A stretch of DNA of 56,308 nt from Streptomyces solicavernae (GTDB taxonomy: Bacteria > Actinomycetota > Actinomycetes > Streptomycetales > Streptomycetaceae), in the NCBI RefSeq assembly GCF_029968095.1, contig NZ_JASCIR010000035.1, positions 1 through 56,308 on the forward strand, written 5' to 3'. A program made the position numbers and the translations under genes. Positions 48,049 through 56,255 of this stretch are shown in pieces (the first letter of the stretch is position 1; each line of letters starts with the position of its first letter). The notes beneath the pieces were generated by a model, which saw nothing but the letters and a program-made list of their open reading frames with translations, ran no database searches and was not told where the DNA came from.

Positions 48049-48648
48049 TCAGTTGAGCGACGGATCGTCCGGGTACGTGGCCACCATCGCGAGTTCGCTG
48101 CGCTGCCGTCGCAGGACCGCCCGCCACAGCCGCTCGGGCACCGGCGACGACACGTCCCCCGGCTCGGACTCCACGACGTACCACGCCCCGTCCGCCAGCT
48201 CGTCCTCCAGCTGGCCCGGGCCCCAGCCCGCGTACCCGGCGAAGATGCGCAGGGAGCCGAGGGCGGCGGCGAGGAGTTCCGGCGGGGTCTCCAGGTCGAC
48301 CAGGCCGATCGCGCCGTGCACGCGGCGGAAGCCGAGCGGGTCCCGGCTGCCGGTGCGGGGCGCGCCGCCGGACGGGGTCTCCTCCTCGCCGGGGATCACG
48401 CCGACACCGAGCGCCGAGTCGAGGGAGACGGGCCCGCCCTGGAAGACGACGCCGGGTTCGCCGGCGAGGCCGGCCCAGCCCTCCAGGATGTCGCCGACGC
48501 CGACGGGGGTGGGGCGGTTCAGGACCACGCCGAGGGAGCCCTCGTCGTCGTGGTCGAGCACGAGCACGACGGCGCGGTCGAAATTCGGGTCCGCCAGGGC
48601 CGGTGTGGCGACGAGCAGCCGCCCTGTGAGCGAGGACACCTCGGTCAT
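48049..48648 (-). CDS. YqgE/AlgH family protein
   Basis: A 199-residue UPF0301 protein. Signatures are LTGRLLVATPALADPNFDRAVVLVLDHDDEGSLGVVLNRPT at the N-terminus and LRIFAGYAGWGPGQLEDELADGAWYVVE in the middle. A role in transcriptional regulation has been proposed for some homologues but is unproven here. ATGs at 48657 and 48648 are both possible; 48648 (MTEVSS) fits the family better. It is divergent from murA across about 270 bases that contain murA promoter sequence. Confidence 0.9.
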   Translation of the reverse strand: MTEVSSLTGRLLVATPALADPNFDRAVVLVLDHDDEGSLGVVLNRPTPVGVGDILEGWAGLAGEPGVVFQGGPVSLDSALGVGVIPGEEETPSGGAPRTGSRDPLGFRRVHGAIGLVDLETPPELLAAALGSLRIFAGYAGWGPGQLEDELADGAWYVVESEPGDVSSPVPERLWRAVLRRQRSELAMVATYPDDPSLN

Positions 48649-48921
48649 GGCTGACATGATCCCGCATCTTCGCCCTCGGTGGGGAGCGGACGGCGGTACG
48701 CAGGCCGTCGCAGCTCACAGCGCAGGGATGCACACCCCGCGCACGGCTCGGGCACATGTCGTAAGCATCCGTTTTTGGTGACCGTATGCGCAGGAAAAGG
48801 CACGGTTCGTGTTGTGGCGAAGTCATGACGTACGAGACCCCCCTCGGCCTTACGGGAAGGGGTCTGGGGCCCATTACCCTGTCTCTTCGGCCCCTGCCCA
48901 CCTCATCGGAACGCGAGATAG

Positions 48922-50268
48922 ATGACCGTCAACGGCAATGACGACGTACTGCTTGTCCACGGCGGAACCCCGCTGGAGGGCGAGATCCGTGTCCGCGGCG
49001 CCAAGAACCTGGTGCCCAAGGCCATGGTCGCCGCGCTGCTCGGCAGCGGTCCGAGCCGCCTGCGCAATGTCCCGGACATCCGCGACGTGCGGGTCGTGCG
49101 CGGCCTGCTGCAGCTGCACGGGGTGACCGTGCGCCCAGGCGACGAACCGGGCGAGCTGGTGCTCGACCCGTCACACGTGGAGTCCGCCAACGTCGCGGAC
49201 ATCGACGCGCACGCGGGTTCGTCCCGCATTCCGATCCTGCTGTGCGGCCCGCTCCTTCACCGCCTGGGCCACGCGTTCATCCCGGGGCTCGGCGGCTGCG
49301 ACATCGGCGGCCGGCCGGTCGACTTCCACTTCGAGGTGCTGCGGCAGTTCGGCGCGACGATCGAGAAGCGGGACGACGGCCAGTACCTGACGGCCCCGCA
49401 GCGGCTGCGCGGCACGAAGATCCGGCTGCCGTACCCGTCGGTGGGCGCGACCGAGCAGGTGCTGCTTACCGCCGTCCTGGCGGAGGGTGTCACGGAGCTG
49501 TCCAACGCGGCCGTGGAGCCGGAGATCGAGGACCTCATCTGCGTGCTGCAGAAGATGGGCGCGATCATCGCCATGGACACCGACCGGACGATCCGGGTCA
49601 CGGGTGTCGACAAGCTCGGCGGCTACAACCACCGCGCGCTCTCGGACCGCCTGGAGGCCGCGTCCTGGGCCTCGGCGGCGCTCGCGACCGAGGGCAACAT
49701 CTACGTACGGGGCGCCCAGCAGCGCTCGATGATGACGTTCCTCAACACGTACCGCAAGGTCGGCGGCGCCTTCGAGATCGACGACGAGGGCATCCGCTTC
49801 TGGCACCCGGGCGGCCAGCTGAAGTCCATCGCGCTGGAGACGGACGTCCACCCCGGCTTCCAGACGGACTGGCAGCAGCCGCTCGTCGTGGCGCTCACGC
49901 AGGCCACGGGCCTGTCCATCGTCCACGAGACGGTGTACGAGTCGCGGCTCGGCTTCACGTCCGCGCTGAACCAGATGGGCGCGCACATCCAGCTGTACCG
50001 CGAGTGCCTCGGCGGCTCCGACTGCCGCTTCGGCCAGCGCAACTTCCTGCACTCGGCGGTGGTTTCGGGCCCGACGAAGCTGCAGGGTGCGGATCTGGTC
50101 ATCCCCGACCTGCGGGGCGGCTTCTCGTACCTGATCGCCGCGCTTGCCGCGCAGGGGACGTCCCGGGTGCACGGGATCGACCTGATCAACCGGGGCTACG
50201 AGAACTTCATGGAGAAGCTGGTGGAGCTCGGCGCGAAGGTGGAGCTGCCGGGCGGCGCGCTGGTCTGA
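48922..50268 (+). CDS. murA: UDP-N-acetylglucosamine 1-carboxyvinyltransferase
   Basis: A 448-residue enzyme of the first committed step of peptidoglycan synthesis, transferring enolpyruvate from PEP to UDP-GlcNAc. Essential residues are visible: K28-N29 (RGAKNLVPK) and the phosphoenolpyruvate/fosfomycin cysteine C126 in GLGGCDIGGRPVDFH. Fosfomycin-resistant actinobacterial MurAs often carry Asp at that position, so this one should be sensitive by that criterion. Other conserved segments are NAAVEPEIEDL and DLRGGFSYLIAAL. The gene is followed by the large inverted repeat at 50328-50487. Confidence 0.95.
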   Translation: MTVNGNDDVLLVHGGTPLEGEIRVRGAKNLVPKAMVAALLGSGPSRLRNVPDIRDVRVVRGLLQLHGVTVRPGDEPGELVLDPSHVESANVADIDAHAGSSRIPILLCGPLLHRLGHAFIPGLGGCDIGGRPVDFHFEVLRQFGATIEKRDDGQYLTAPQRLRGTKIRLPYPSVGATEQVLLTAVLAEGVTELSNAAVEPEIEDLICVLQKMGAIIAMDTDRTIRVTGVDKLGGYNHRALSDRLEAASWASAALATEGNIYVRGAQQRSMMTFLNTYRKVGGAFEIDDEGIRFWHPGGQLKSIALETDVHPGFQTDWQQPLVVALTQATGLSIVHETVYESRLGFTSALNQMGAHIQLYRECLGGSDCRFGQRNFLHSAVVSGPTKLQGADLVIPDLRGGFSYLIAALAAQGTSRVHGIDLINRGYENFMEKLVELGAKVELPGGALV

Positions 50269-50327
50269 TCACTCCGACCGTACGTCGACGGAGCGGCACC
50301 CTGGTCGGGGGTGCCGCTCCGTTGCGT

Positions 50328-50487
50328 TTTCCCCTCCCCGCCCCTTCCCGAAATCCTGCGGAGCTTCGGGGGCTCCGCCCCCGGACCCCCGCTCCTCAAT
50401 CGCCGGAGGGGCTGAAAATTCAGCCCCTCCGGCGATTGAGGAGGCCCGTCCGGCAGGACTTTCGGGAAGGGGCGGGGAGGGGAAGAA
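50328..50487. terminator. Nested inverted repeat between convergent genes
   Basis: A perfect 25-bp stem (50392-50416 and 50419-50443, AA loop) lies inside a second outer pair of about 33-base arms (50328-50359 and 50453-50486, one inserted base). The space between the left arms holds a smaller GGAGCTTCGGGGGCTCC-type hairpin. It should terminate both murA and the convergent ABC operon. The inner palindrome is a recurrent Streptomyces intergenic element (recall). Confidence 0.85.
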
Positions 50488-50491
50488 GCAA

Positions 50492-51544
50492 CTAGCCGAC
50501 CGGCACCGCACGTTCCGCCACCAGCACCGGCTTCTCGTGCGGCCGGACCGTGCAAGAAGCCCCGGGCGTCAGCCCGTTCGCCTCCCAGCTGGGAACATCC
50601 ACCTTCACCGCGAGCCCCGACGCAGTCGCAACGTGCAGCCGGGTCGTCGCGCCGAGGAACGTCGCCACCCGGACCACCGCGTCCCCGCCCGGCGCCACGC
50701 CGAACCCCTCCGGCCGGAGCAGTACGTCGACCTCCGTACCCGCACCGAGGACGGCGTCCCCGTGCACCGGCAGCCGCCGTCCGAACACCTCCACGACGGA
50801 CCCGTCCCGCACCACCCCCGGCACCCGGTTCATCGTGCCGACGAACTCCGCGACGAACGGCGTGGCCGGGCGGTCGTACAGCTCCGAGGGGGCCGCGCAC
50901 TGTTCGAGGCGGCCGTCCCGCATCACGGCGACCCGGTCCGCCATGGACAGGGCCTCCTCCTGGTCGTGCGTGACGAAGACCGTGGTGATGCCGAGCTCCA
51001 GCTGAATGCGGCGGATCTCCTCACGGAGCGTCAGCCGCACCTTGGCGTCCAGCGCCGACAGCGGCTCGTCGAGGAGCAGGACGCGCGGGCGGATCGCGAG
51101 GGCCCGGGCGAGCGCGACGCGCTGCTGCTGGCCGCCGGAGAGCTGGTGCGGGTAGTGCCCGCCGCGCCCGGGCAGGCCGACCAGGTCCAGCAACTCCGCG
51201 GCCCGCGCGGCCCGTTCACCGGACGAGACGCCCCGCACCCGAAGCCCGTACGCGACGTTCTCGGCGGCCGTCATGTTCGGGAACAGGGAGTACGACTGGA
51301 AGACCATGCCGATGTCGCGGCGGTGCGCGGGCACGGACGTGACGTCCTGGCCATCCATCAGGAGCTCGCCGCCGTCCGCCGACTCGAAGCCCGCGATGAT
51401 GCGCAGCGCCGTCGTCTTGCCGCAGCCGGACGGGCCGAGCAGGGCGACGAGTTCGCCGGGCGCGATGTCCAGGTCGAGGCCGTCCAGGGCCACCGTGGAC
51501 CCGAACTCCCGGCGCAGTTGCTTGAGTTGCACGGGGACGGTCAT
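50492..51544 (-). CDS. ABC transporter ATPase (Fe/AEP/spermidine-type)
   Basis: A 350-residue ATPase: Walker A GPSGCGKTT, Q-loop VFQSYSLFP, signature LSGGQQQRVALARAL, Walker B VLLLDEPLSALD, switch His in FVTHDQEEAL. The C-terminal TOBE-like beta domain (about 245-345) carries VDVLLRPEGFGV. This layout is shared by importers of polyamines, ferric iron, thiamine and 2-aminoethylphosphonate. The ATG overlaps the upstream permease stop (ATGA). It is the last gene of the operon, which is divergent from a GntR/HutC regulator. Confidence 0.92.
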   Translation of the reverse strand: MTVPVQLKQLRREFGSTVALDGLDLDIAPGELVALLGPSGCGKTTALRIIAGFESADGGELLMDGQDVTSVPAHRRDIGMVFQSYSLFPNMTAAENVAYGLRVRGVSSGERAARAAELLDLVGLPGRGGHYPHQLSGGQQQRVALARALAIRPRVLLLDEPLSALDAKVRLTLREEIRRIQLELGITTVFVTHDQEEALSMADRVAVMRDGRLEQCAAPSELYDRPATPFVAEFVGTMNRVPGVVRDGSVVEVFGRRLPVHGDAVLGAGTEVDVLLRPEGFGVAPGGDAVVRVATFLGATTRLHVATASGLAVKVDVPSWEANGLTPGASCTVRPHEKPVLVAERAVPVG

Positions 51545-52398
51545 GCGGTCTTCCTTTGCTTGCGGGAGCGGGAGCGGGAGCGGGAGCGGGAGCTGGAGCG
51601 GGAGCTGGAGCGGGTACGGCCGCCGGCCAGCGCCGTGAGCAGGAGCAGCAGCCCCCAGGTGAAGAGCAGGCTCAGCATCGCGGCGGCGACGGAGAGCTGG
51701 GCCTCGCTGTCGCCGACGTTCACCATCCACACGGCGAACGGCTCGAAGCCGAGGACGGACGCGACCGAGTACTCGCCGAGCACCATGGCGAGGCTGAGCA
51801 CCGCGCCGCCCATGACGGCCTGGCGCAGGTTGGGCGCGATCACCTGGAGCAGGGTCTGCGTACGGGAGGCGCCGAGGCTGCGGGCGGCCTCGACGAGGGT
51901 GCGCAGGTCGACGGAGCGCAGACCCGCGTCGAGGGAGCGGTACAGGAACGGCAGCGACATCACCGTGTAGACGATGACGAGGATGAGCGGGAAGTCGCGG
52001 TTGATCAGCGCCTGGAAGGTGCCGTAGAGGGGGGTGGCGGCGAGGTCCTGCTGCCAGGAGAGGACCGTGGCGACGCCCGCGACCAGCGCGATCGGCGGGA
52101 CGACCAGCGGCATCATGCAGAGGATCTCGACGACCCGGCGCAGCTTCGGCAGGCGCAGCGCGACGGCGACGACGGTCGGCACCATCAGCAGCAGGCCGAG
52201 CGCCACGGTGGCGAGGCCGATGGAGACGGACCGCAGCAGGCTCGTGGTGAGGCCGTCCGAGCCGAGGCCCTTGGCGTACACCTCGAAGCCGATGCCGTCC
52301 GCGCCGGCGATCGTGAACCACAGCGAGGCCGCGACCGGTACGAGGAAGTAGAGCGCGGCGATCCCGAGGACCGGTCCGCGCGACGTCATCCGAGCCAT
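51541..52398 (-). CDS. ABC importer permease 2 with Arg/Ser-rich tail
   Basis: A 285-residue permease with six membrane helices and the coupling loop TLVEAARSLGASRTQTLLQVIAPNLRQA. Residues from about 263 onward form an unusual cytoplasmic tail (TRSSSRSSSRSRSRSRSRKQRKTA) encoded by a 6-bp tandem repeat. The start at 52398 (MARMTSR) overlaps the upstream permease by 13 bases; MTSR at 52389 is an alternative. Confidence 0.9.
   Translation of the reverse strand: MARMTSRGPVLGIAALYFLVPVAASLWFTIAGADGIGFEVYAKGLGSDGLTTSLLRSVSIGLATVALGLLLMVPTVVAVALRLPKLRRVVEILCMMPLVVPPIALVAGVATVLSWQQDLAATPLYGTFQALINRDFPLILVIVYTVMSLPFLYRSLDAGLRSVDLRTLVEAARSLGASRTQTLLQVIAPNLRQAVMGGAVLSLAMVLGEYSVASVLGFEPFAVWMVNVGDSEAQLSVAAAMLSLLFTWGLLLLLTALAGGRTRSSSRSSSRSRSRSRSRKQRKTA
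51562..51612 (-). repeat. 6-bp tandem repeat encoding the SR-rich permease tail
   Basis: About eight copies of GGGAGC with GGAGCT variants encode alternating Arg-Ser codons at the C-terminus of the permease. Confidence 0.85.
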
Positions 52399-53312
52399 CG
52401 GGCACTCCTGCGCTGCAGCGGGATCTGTACGGCCATGACGAGCAGCGCGACCACGACCATGTTGAGGCTCATCGCGAGCGCCAGGTTCTCCTGCCCGGCG
52501 AGGACGTTGCCGTTGAGGGCGTTGGCGATCTGAATGGTGATCAACTGCACGGAGCCGCCCACGAGTACGGCCGCGGTGGCGTGCGACGCGAAGGCCGTGC
52601 CGAACATCAGGACCGCCCCGCCGAGCAGCGACGGCGTGAGCACCGGAAGGCCGACGTGCCGCCAGAACTGCCCGCGCGTCGCCCCGCAGGACGCGGCGGC
52701 CTCCCGCCACTGGACACGCAGCCCGTCGAAGGCCGGCAGGACGGTGACGACCATCAGCGGCACCATGAAGTACAGGTACGCGAGGACGAGCCCGGTGAAG
52801 GTGTAGACGCTGAAGCCGGTGGACTCCAGGGACAGCATCCGGGTGAGCGTGCCGGTGGTGCCGAGGGTGGCGATGAACGCGAACGCGAGCGGCGCGCCGG
52901 AGAAGTTGGCGAACACGCCGCAGGCCGCCACCACGGCCCGGCGCAGCGCGGGCCGGCCGGAGGCGACCAGGGCCTGGGCGATCACCGCGCCGACGACGGT
53001 CGCCAGCAGCGCCGTGGTCAGGGAGAGCCGGACGCTGCCGGCCAGGCCCTCCGCGTACACGCCGGAGAGCGCGCCGGTGACGTTGTCGGTGGTGAAGCGG
53101 GTCGCTCCGGTCGCCGGGTCGGTCGCGGTGAACGCGCCGTACGCCATGGTCCCGGCGGGCAGGCCGAAGGCGACCGCGAGGAACGCGAAGAACGGGACGA
53201 CGGCGAGCCACCGGGCCCGGCCGCGCCCCGGGCCCCGGCCCCGGCGCGCGGGCTTTCGCGGCGCGGGGTCGTCCGCGCGTACGGCGGGTTTTTCGAGTAC
53301 GTGCTCCGTCAT
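52386..53312 (-). CDS. ABC importer permease 1
   Basis: A 308-residue permease. A basic cytoplasmic N-terminus (PRKPARRGRGPGRGRARW) precedes six membrane helices. The coupling loop is WREAAASCGATRGQFWRHVGLPVLTPSLLGG. It pairs with the downstream permease to form the channel. The gene begins two bases after the binding-protein stop, so translation is coupled. It resembles the PhnU/PotB/FbpB-type permeases; the exact substrate is not determinable. Confidence 0.9.
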   Translation of the reverse strand: MTEHVLEKPAVRADDPAPRKPARRGRGPGRGRARWLAVVPFFAFLAVAFGLPAGTMAYGAFTATDPATGATRFTTDNVTGALSGVYAEGLAGSVRLSLTTALLATVVGAVIAQALVASGRPALRRAVVAACGVFANFSGAPLAFAFIATLGTTGTLTRMLSLESTGFSVYTFTGLVLAYLYFMVPLMVVTVLPAFDGLRVQWREAAASCGATRGQFWRHVGLPVLTPSLLGGAVLMFGTAFASHATAAVLVGGSVQLITIQIANALNGNVLAGQENLALAMSLNMVVVALLVMAVQIPLQRRSARWLG

Positions 53313-53314
53313 GC

Positions 53315-54469
53315 TCAGCCGACCGCCTTGCCCCAGCCCTGGACGACCTTCTCCTTGGCCGCGGCCTCCTGCTCGGGGCTCGCGGACTTCGGCGCGCCGG
53401 TGACTTCGGGGAGCTTGGCGGCGGCGGCCTTGTCGGCGGTGCCGTCCTGCTTCATCCGGTCCAGGAGGGCGGGGCGCGAGTAGCCCTTGAGCCAGATGTT
53501 CTGGCCCTCCTCGCTGTAGACGAACTCCAGCCAGAGGCGGGCGGCGGCCGGGTGCGGGGCGTACTTGTTGACGCCCTGGTTGTAGTACAGCGAGTACTGG
53601 CCGTCCTCGGGGACGGTGACCTGCCAGTCGACGCCCTTCGGCTTGAGCTTGTCGCCGTAGCCGAGGTTGAGGTAGTCCCAGTCGATGGAGATCGGCGTCT
53701 CGCCCTTCTGGATGGTGGCGAGGGTGGACTCGGCGGGGACGTAATTGCCCTTCTGCTTCAGCTTCTTGAAGAAGTCGAGGCCGGGCTGGATGTCGTCGAG
53801 CGAGCCGCCGTTCGCGAGGGACGCGGCGAACACCGCGGAGAGCGCGGAGCTGGACTCGGTGGGGTTGCCGTTGAGGGCGACCTTGTTCCGGTACTCCGGC
53901 TTGAGCAGGTCCTTGAAGGTCTCCGGGCACTTCTTGACGGCGTTGGCGTCGCAGCCGATGGAGATGTAGCCGCCGTAGTTGTCCGCGAAGGACCCGTCGG
54001 CCTCCTTCTGCGCCTTCGGCAGCGCGTCCCAGCCCTCGACCTTGTACGGGGCGAGCAAGTCCTTGGCCTTGGCGTTCTGCATGTACGCGGTGCCGAGGTC
54101 CAGGGCGTCGACGGCGCGGGGCTGGCCCTTGCGCTTGGCGGCGGCGTTGAGGGCCTGCTGGCTGCTGCCGCCCGGGTTCTCGTTGTGGACCTCGATCCCG
54201 TACTTCTTCTCGAAGGCCTTGATCATCTCGCCGTAGTTCGCCCAGTCGGGCGCGAGGGCGTAGACGTTCAGCTCGCCCTCCTTCTTCGCGGCGGCGACCA
54301 GCTTGTCCATGCCGCCGAGGTCGGCCGCCGAACGGGCCTTGCCCGCCTTGCTGTTCTGCGCGTCCGCGCTCGGCGCGGCACCGCAGCCGGTGGCGGCGAC
54401 GGCGGTGACGAGTGCGCAGGCGGCGACGGTCACGGCGCGCCTCGCACCACGGGGACGGTATGCCTTCAC
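53315..54469 (-). CDS. ABC importer solute-binding lipoprotein (AEP/iron-like)
   Basis: A 384-residue extracellular solute-binding protein. A signal peptide ends in a lipobox-like TGCGAAP (around residue 29), so it should be lipid-anchored. The type II binding fold starts ELNVYALAPDWANYGEMIKAFEKKYGIEVHNENPGGSSQQ and includes DWDYLNLGYGDKL. I recall similar Streptomyces proteins annotated as 2-aminoethylphosphonate-binding, but polyamine or metal binding is also possible. GTG start at 54469 with GGGAG upstream. Confidence 0.88.
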   Translation of the reverse strand: MKAYRPRGARRAVTVAACALVTAVAATGCGAAPSADAQNSKAGKARSAADLGGMDKLVAAAKKEGELNVYALAPDWANYGEMIKAFEKKYGIEVHNENPGGSSQQALNAAAKRKGQPRAVDALDLGTAYMQNAKAKDLLAPYKVEGWDALPKAQKEADGSFADNYGGYISIGCDANAVKKCPETFKDLLKPEYRNKVALNGNPTESSSALSAVFAASLANGGSLDDIQPGLDFFKKLKQKGNYVPAESTLATIQKGETPISIDWDYLNLGYGDKLKPKGVDWQVTVPEDGQYSLYYNQGVNKYAPHPAAARLWLEFVYSEEGQNIWLKGYSRPALLDRMKQDGTADKAAAAKLPEVTGAPKSASPEQEAAAKEKVVQGWGKAVG

Positions 54470-54660
54470 GATGGGTACTCCCGGGTCTTTGGCCCGCCAC
54501 CTGTCTGGACAAGCCACCGTCAGTAAGCCGGACGAAGATAACCGCCAAGTGACTGCCCAGTAAAGCTCTCGGTGAAGAAAAACCGCAGGTCAAAAGCGTT
54601 ATGAAGAGAAGTGTTTAGCTACGCGGCGAACGGTTAGAAGCAGGGTCCCACTCACCTCTC

Positions 54661-54680
54661 CTGTGCACATCTGCGCACAG
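54661..54680. promoter_or_regulatory. Dyad in the ABC-GntR divergent region
   Basis: CTGTGCACATCTGCGCACAG has perfect 6-base outer arms and a partly symmetric core, 76 bases before the gntR start and about 190 before the ABC operon start. It is a candidate operator for the GntR/HutC protein. The motif GTGCGCAC recurs at about 54687-54695. Confidence 0.5.
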
Positions 54681-54755
54681 TACGGGGGTGCGCACGGCGG
54701 GTCCGGATGACATGATCGAGCCCTCTCCGCCAGCACGACCCGTCCAAGGAGACAA

Positions 54756-55493
54756 GTGACCCGACGGCACGAGGAAATCGCCGACGAGCTGCGCCGCGCC
54801 ATCGCCGAAGGCGAGTATCCGGTGGGCGCCGCCCTGCCCTCGGAGTCCGAACTCGCCGCCGCCCACGGGGTGTCGCGCGGCACGCTGCGCCAGGCCTTCG
54901 GCACGCTCCAGTCGGAGGGCCTGATCGGCTCCCGGCAGGGCGCCCGGCGCGTGGTGCTCGCGGCCACGCCCAGCCAGAGCTTCACCGAGCTGCGCAGCTT
55001 CGCCCAGTGGGCCCGCGCGGGCGGCCGCACCCCGGGCGGCCGGGTCCTGTCCGCGCGCCGCGGCAGGGCCACCGAGGCTGAGGCGGCCCAGCTCCAACTC
55101 GCCCCGGACGATGAGGTGTTGCACGTCCGGCGCCTGCGCACCCTGGACGGCGAGCCGGTCCTGTTGGAGCGCACGGTGTACGCGGGCTGGTGCGCCGAGG
55201 CCGTCGCATCCCTGCCGGACGACTGCGAGTCGGTGACGCAGAGCCTGTACGACGCGGTCGGCCTGGTGATGTCGCACGGCGAGCACCACCTGGACGCGGT
55301 CCCGGCCGGCACGGTCGACGCCCGCGAGCTCTCCGTCCGCCGCGGCTCCCCGCTGCTTCGCGTACGCCGCACCACGACCACCGCCGAGGGCCGCCCGGTG
55401 GAGACCTCCGACGACCGCTACCGGCCCGGCACGGTCGTCTTCACCGTCCGCAACTCCGTGCAGGCCAACCCCCTGGCCCGCACGTCCCCTTGA
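54756..55493 (+). CDS. GntR/HutC-family transcriptional regulator (UTRA)
   Basis: A 245-residue regulator. The winged-helix is at about 1-70 (HEEIADELRRAIAEGEYPVGAALPSESELAAAHGVSRGTLRQAFGTLQSEGLI), and a UTRA ligand domain is at about 85-235 (DDEVLHVRRLRTLDGEPVLLERTVY). It probably represses the divergent ABC importer and senses its substrate (inference from arrangement). GTG 54756 has an AAGGAG five bases upstream. It is followed by a HAD phosphatase gene 18 bases later. Confidence 0.92.
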   Translation: MTRRHEEIADELRRAIAEGEYPVGAALPSESELAAAHGVSRGTLRQAFGTLQSEGLIGSRQGARRVVLAATPSQSFTELRSFAQWARAGGRTPGGRVLSARRGRATEAEAAQLQLAPDDEVLHVRRLRTLDGEPVLLERTVYAGWCAEAVASLPDDCESVTQSLYDAVGLVMSHGEHHLDAVPAGTVDARELSVRRGSPLLRVRRTTTTAEGRPVETSDDRYRPGTVVFTVRNSVQANPLARTSP

Positions 55494-55511
55494 CCCTTGA
55501 GGAACCCGCAG

Positions 55512-56171
55512 TTGAATAGCCCCGCCCCCGCACTCCCCCTCGCCCTGCCCCGCCCCGCCGCGCTGCTCTGCGACATGGACGGCACCCTCGTCGACACCGA
55601 GCACGCCTGGCTCGACGCGGTCGCGGAGTTCCTGCACGCGCAGGGCTCCCCGTCGAGCGGCCCGACCCTGGCCCCGTTCGCGGGCGCGGCGGTGGCCGAC
55701 GCCGCGGACCATCTCGTACGACATGAGCTGACGGCCCTGACCGCGGCGGAGTGCGCCGAGATCCTGGACCGGGCGTTCACCGCCCGGGTGGCGGCGGGCG
55801 TGACCGTGCAGCCGGGCGCGCTGCGGCTGCTCGACGGCGCGCGGGCGCTCGGCGTCCCGACGGCGCTGGTGACGGCCTCGGAGCGGCACGTGGCCGACCT
55901 GGTCCTCGACACCCTGGGGCGGCACCGCTTCGACACCTCGGTCACGTCGGGCGAGACGGTACGCGGCAAGCCGCACCCGGAGCCGTACCTGACGGCGGCG
56001 GCGGCGCTCGGCGTGAACCCGGCGGACTGCCTGGCCGTGGAGGACACGCCGACGGGCGCGGCAGCGGCCCTGGCGGCGGGCTGCCACCTCCTGGCGGTGC
56101 CTTCGGTGCCGGGGATCGTGCCGGGGCCGCGGACGACGCTGGTGCGGACGCTGGACGAGGTGGCCCTTTAG
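55512..56171 (+). CDS. HAD-superfamily phosphatase
   Basis: A 219-residue HAD-IA hydrolase. Motif I CDMDGTLVDTE gives the nucleophile Asp and acid/base Asp, motif II is VTAS, and motifs III/IV are GKPHPEPYL and VEDTPTGAAAA. It resembles phosphoglycolate phosphatase or beta-phosphoglucomutase relatives. Nothing marks it as a phosphonatase, although the ABC genes next to it may import a phosphonate. TTG 55512 with GAGG about 9 bases upstream is preferred over TTG 55497. Its stop codon lies within a 20-bp tandem repeat. Confidence 0.9.
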   Translation: MNSPAPALPLALPRPAALLCDMDGTLVDTEHAWLDAVAEFLHAQGSPSSGPTLAPFAGAAVADAADHLVRHELTALTAAECAEILDRAFTARVAAGVTVQPGALRLLDGARALGVPTALVTASERHVADLVLDTLGRHRFDTSVTSGETVRGKPHPEPYLTAAAALGVNPADCLAVEDTPTGAAAALAAGCHLLAVPSVPGIVPGPRTTLVRTLDEVAL

Positions 56172-56213
56172 CAGAAGAGGTGGCCCTTTGGCAGAGGGGC
56201 CCCTTTGGCAGAG
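56157..56213 (+). repeat. Tandem ~20-bp units over the HAD stop codon
   Basis: GAGGTGGCCCTTTAGCAGAA encodes the final EVAL-stop. It is followed by GAGGTGGCCCTTTGGCAGAG (stop lost to TGG) and a 17-base GGGCCCCTTTGGCAGAG. The third unit supplies the left arm of the terminator below. Confidence 0.92.
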
Positions 56214-56234
56214 GGGCACCTCTGCCAAAGGGGC
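56199..56234 (+). terminator. Terminator after the HAD gene
   Basis: Perfect 16-base arms (GCCCCTTTGGCAGAGG at 56199-56214 and its complement at 56219-56234) with a GGCA loop. Confidence 0.8.
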
Positions 56235-56255
56235 ACCGGCCCGCGGCACGCAGAG

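Noticed and set aside
50492..55493. Firm assignment as a 2-aminoethylphosphonate importer
   Set aside because: No phosphonate-degrading enzyme is encoded nearby, and the HAD protein lacks phosphonatase features; the substrate stays open.
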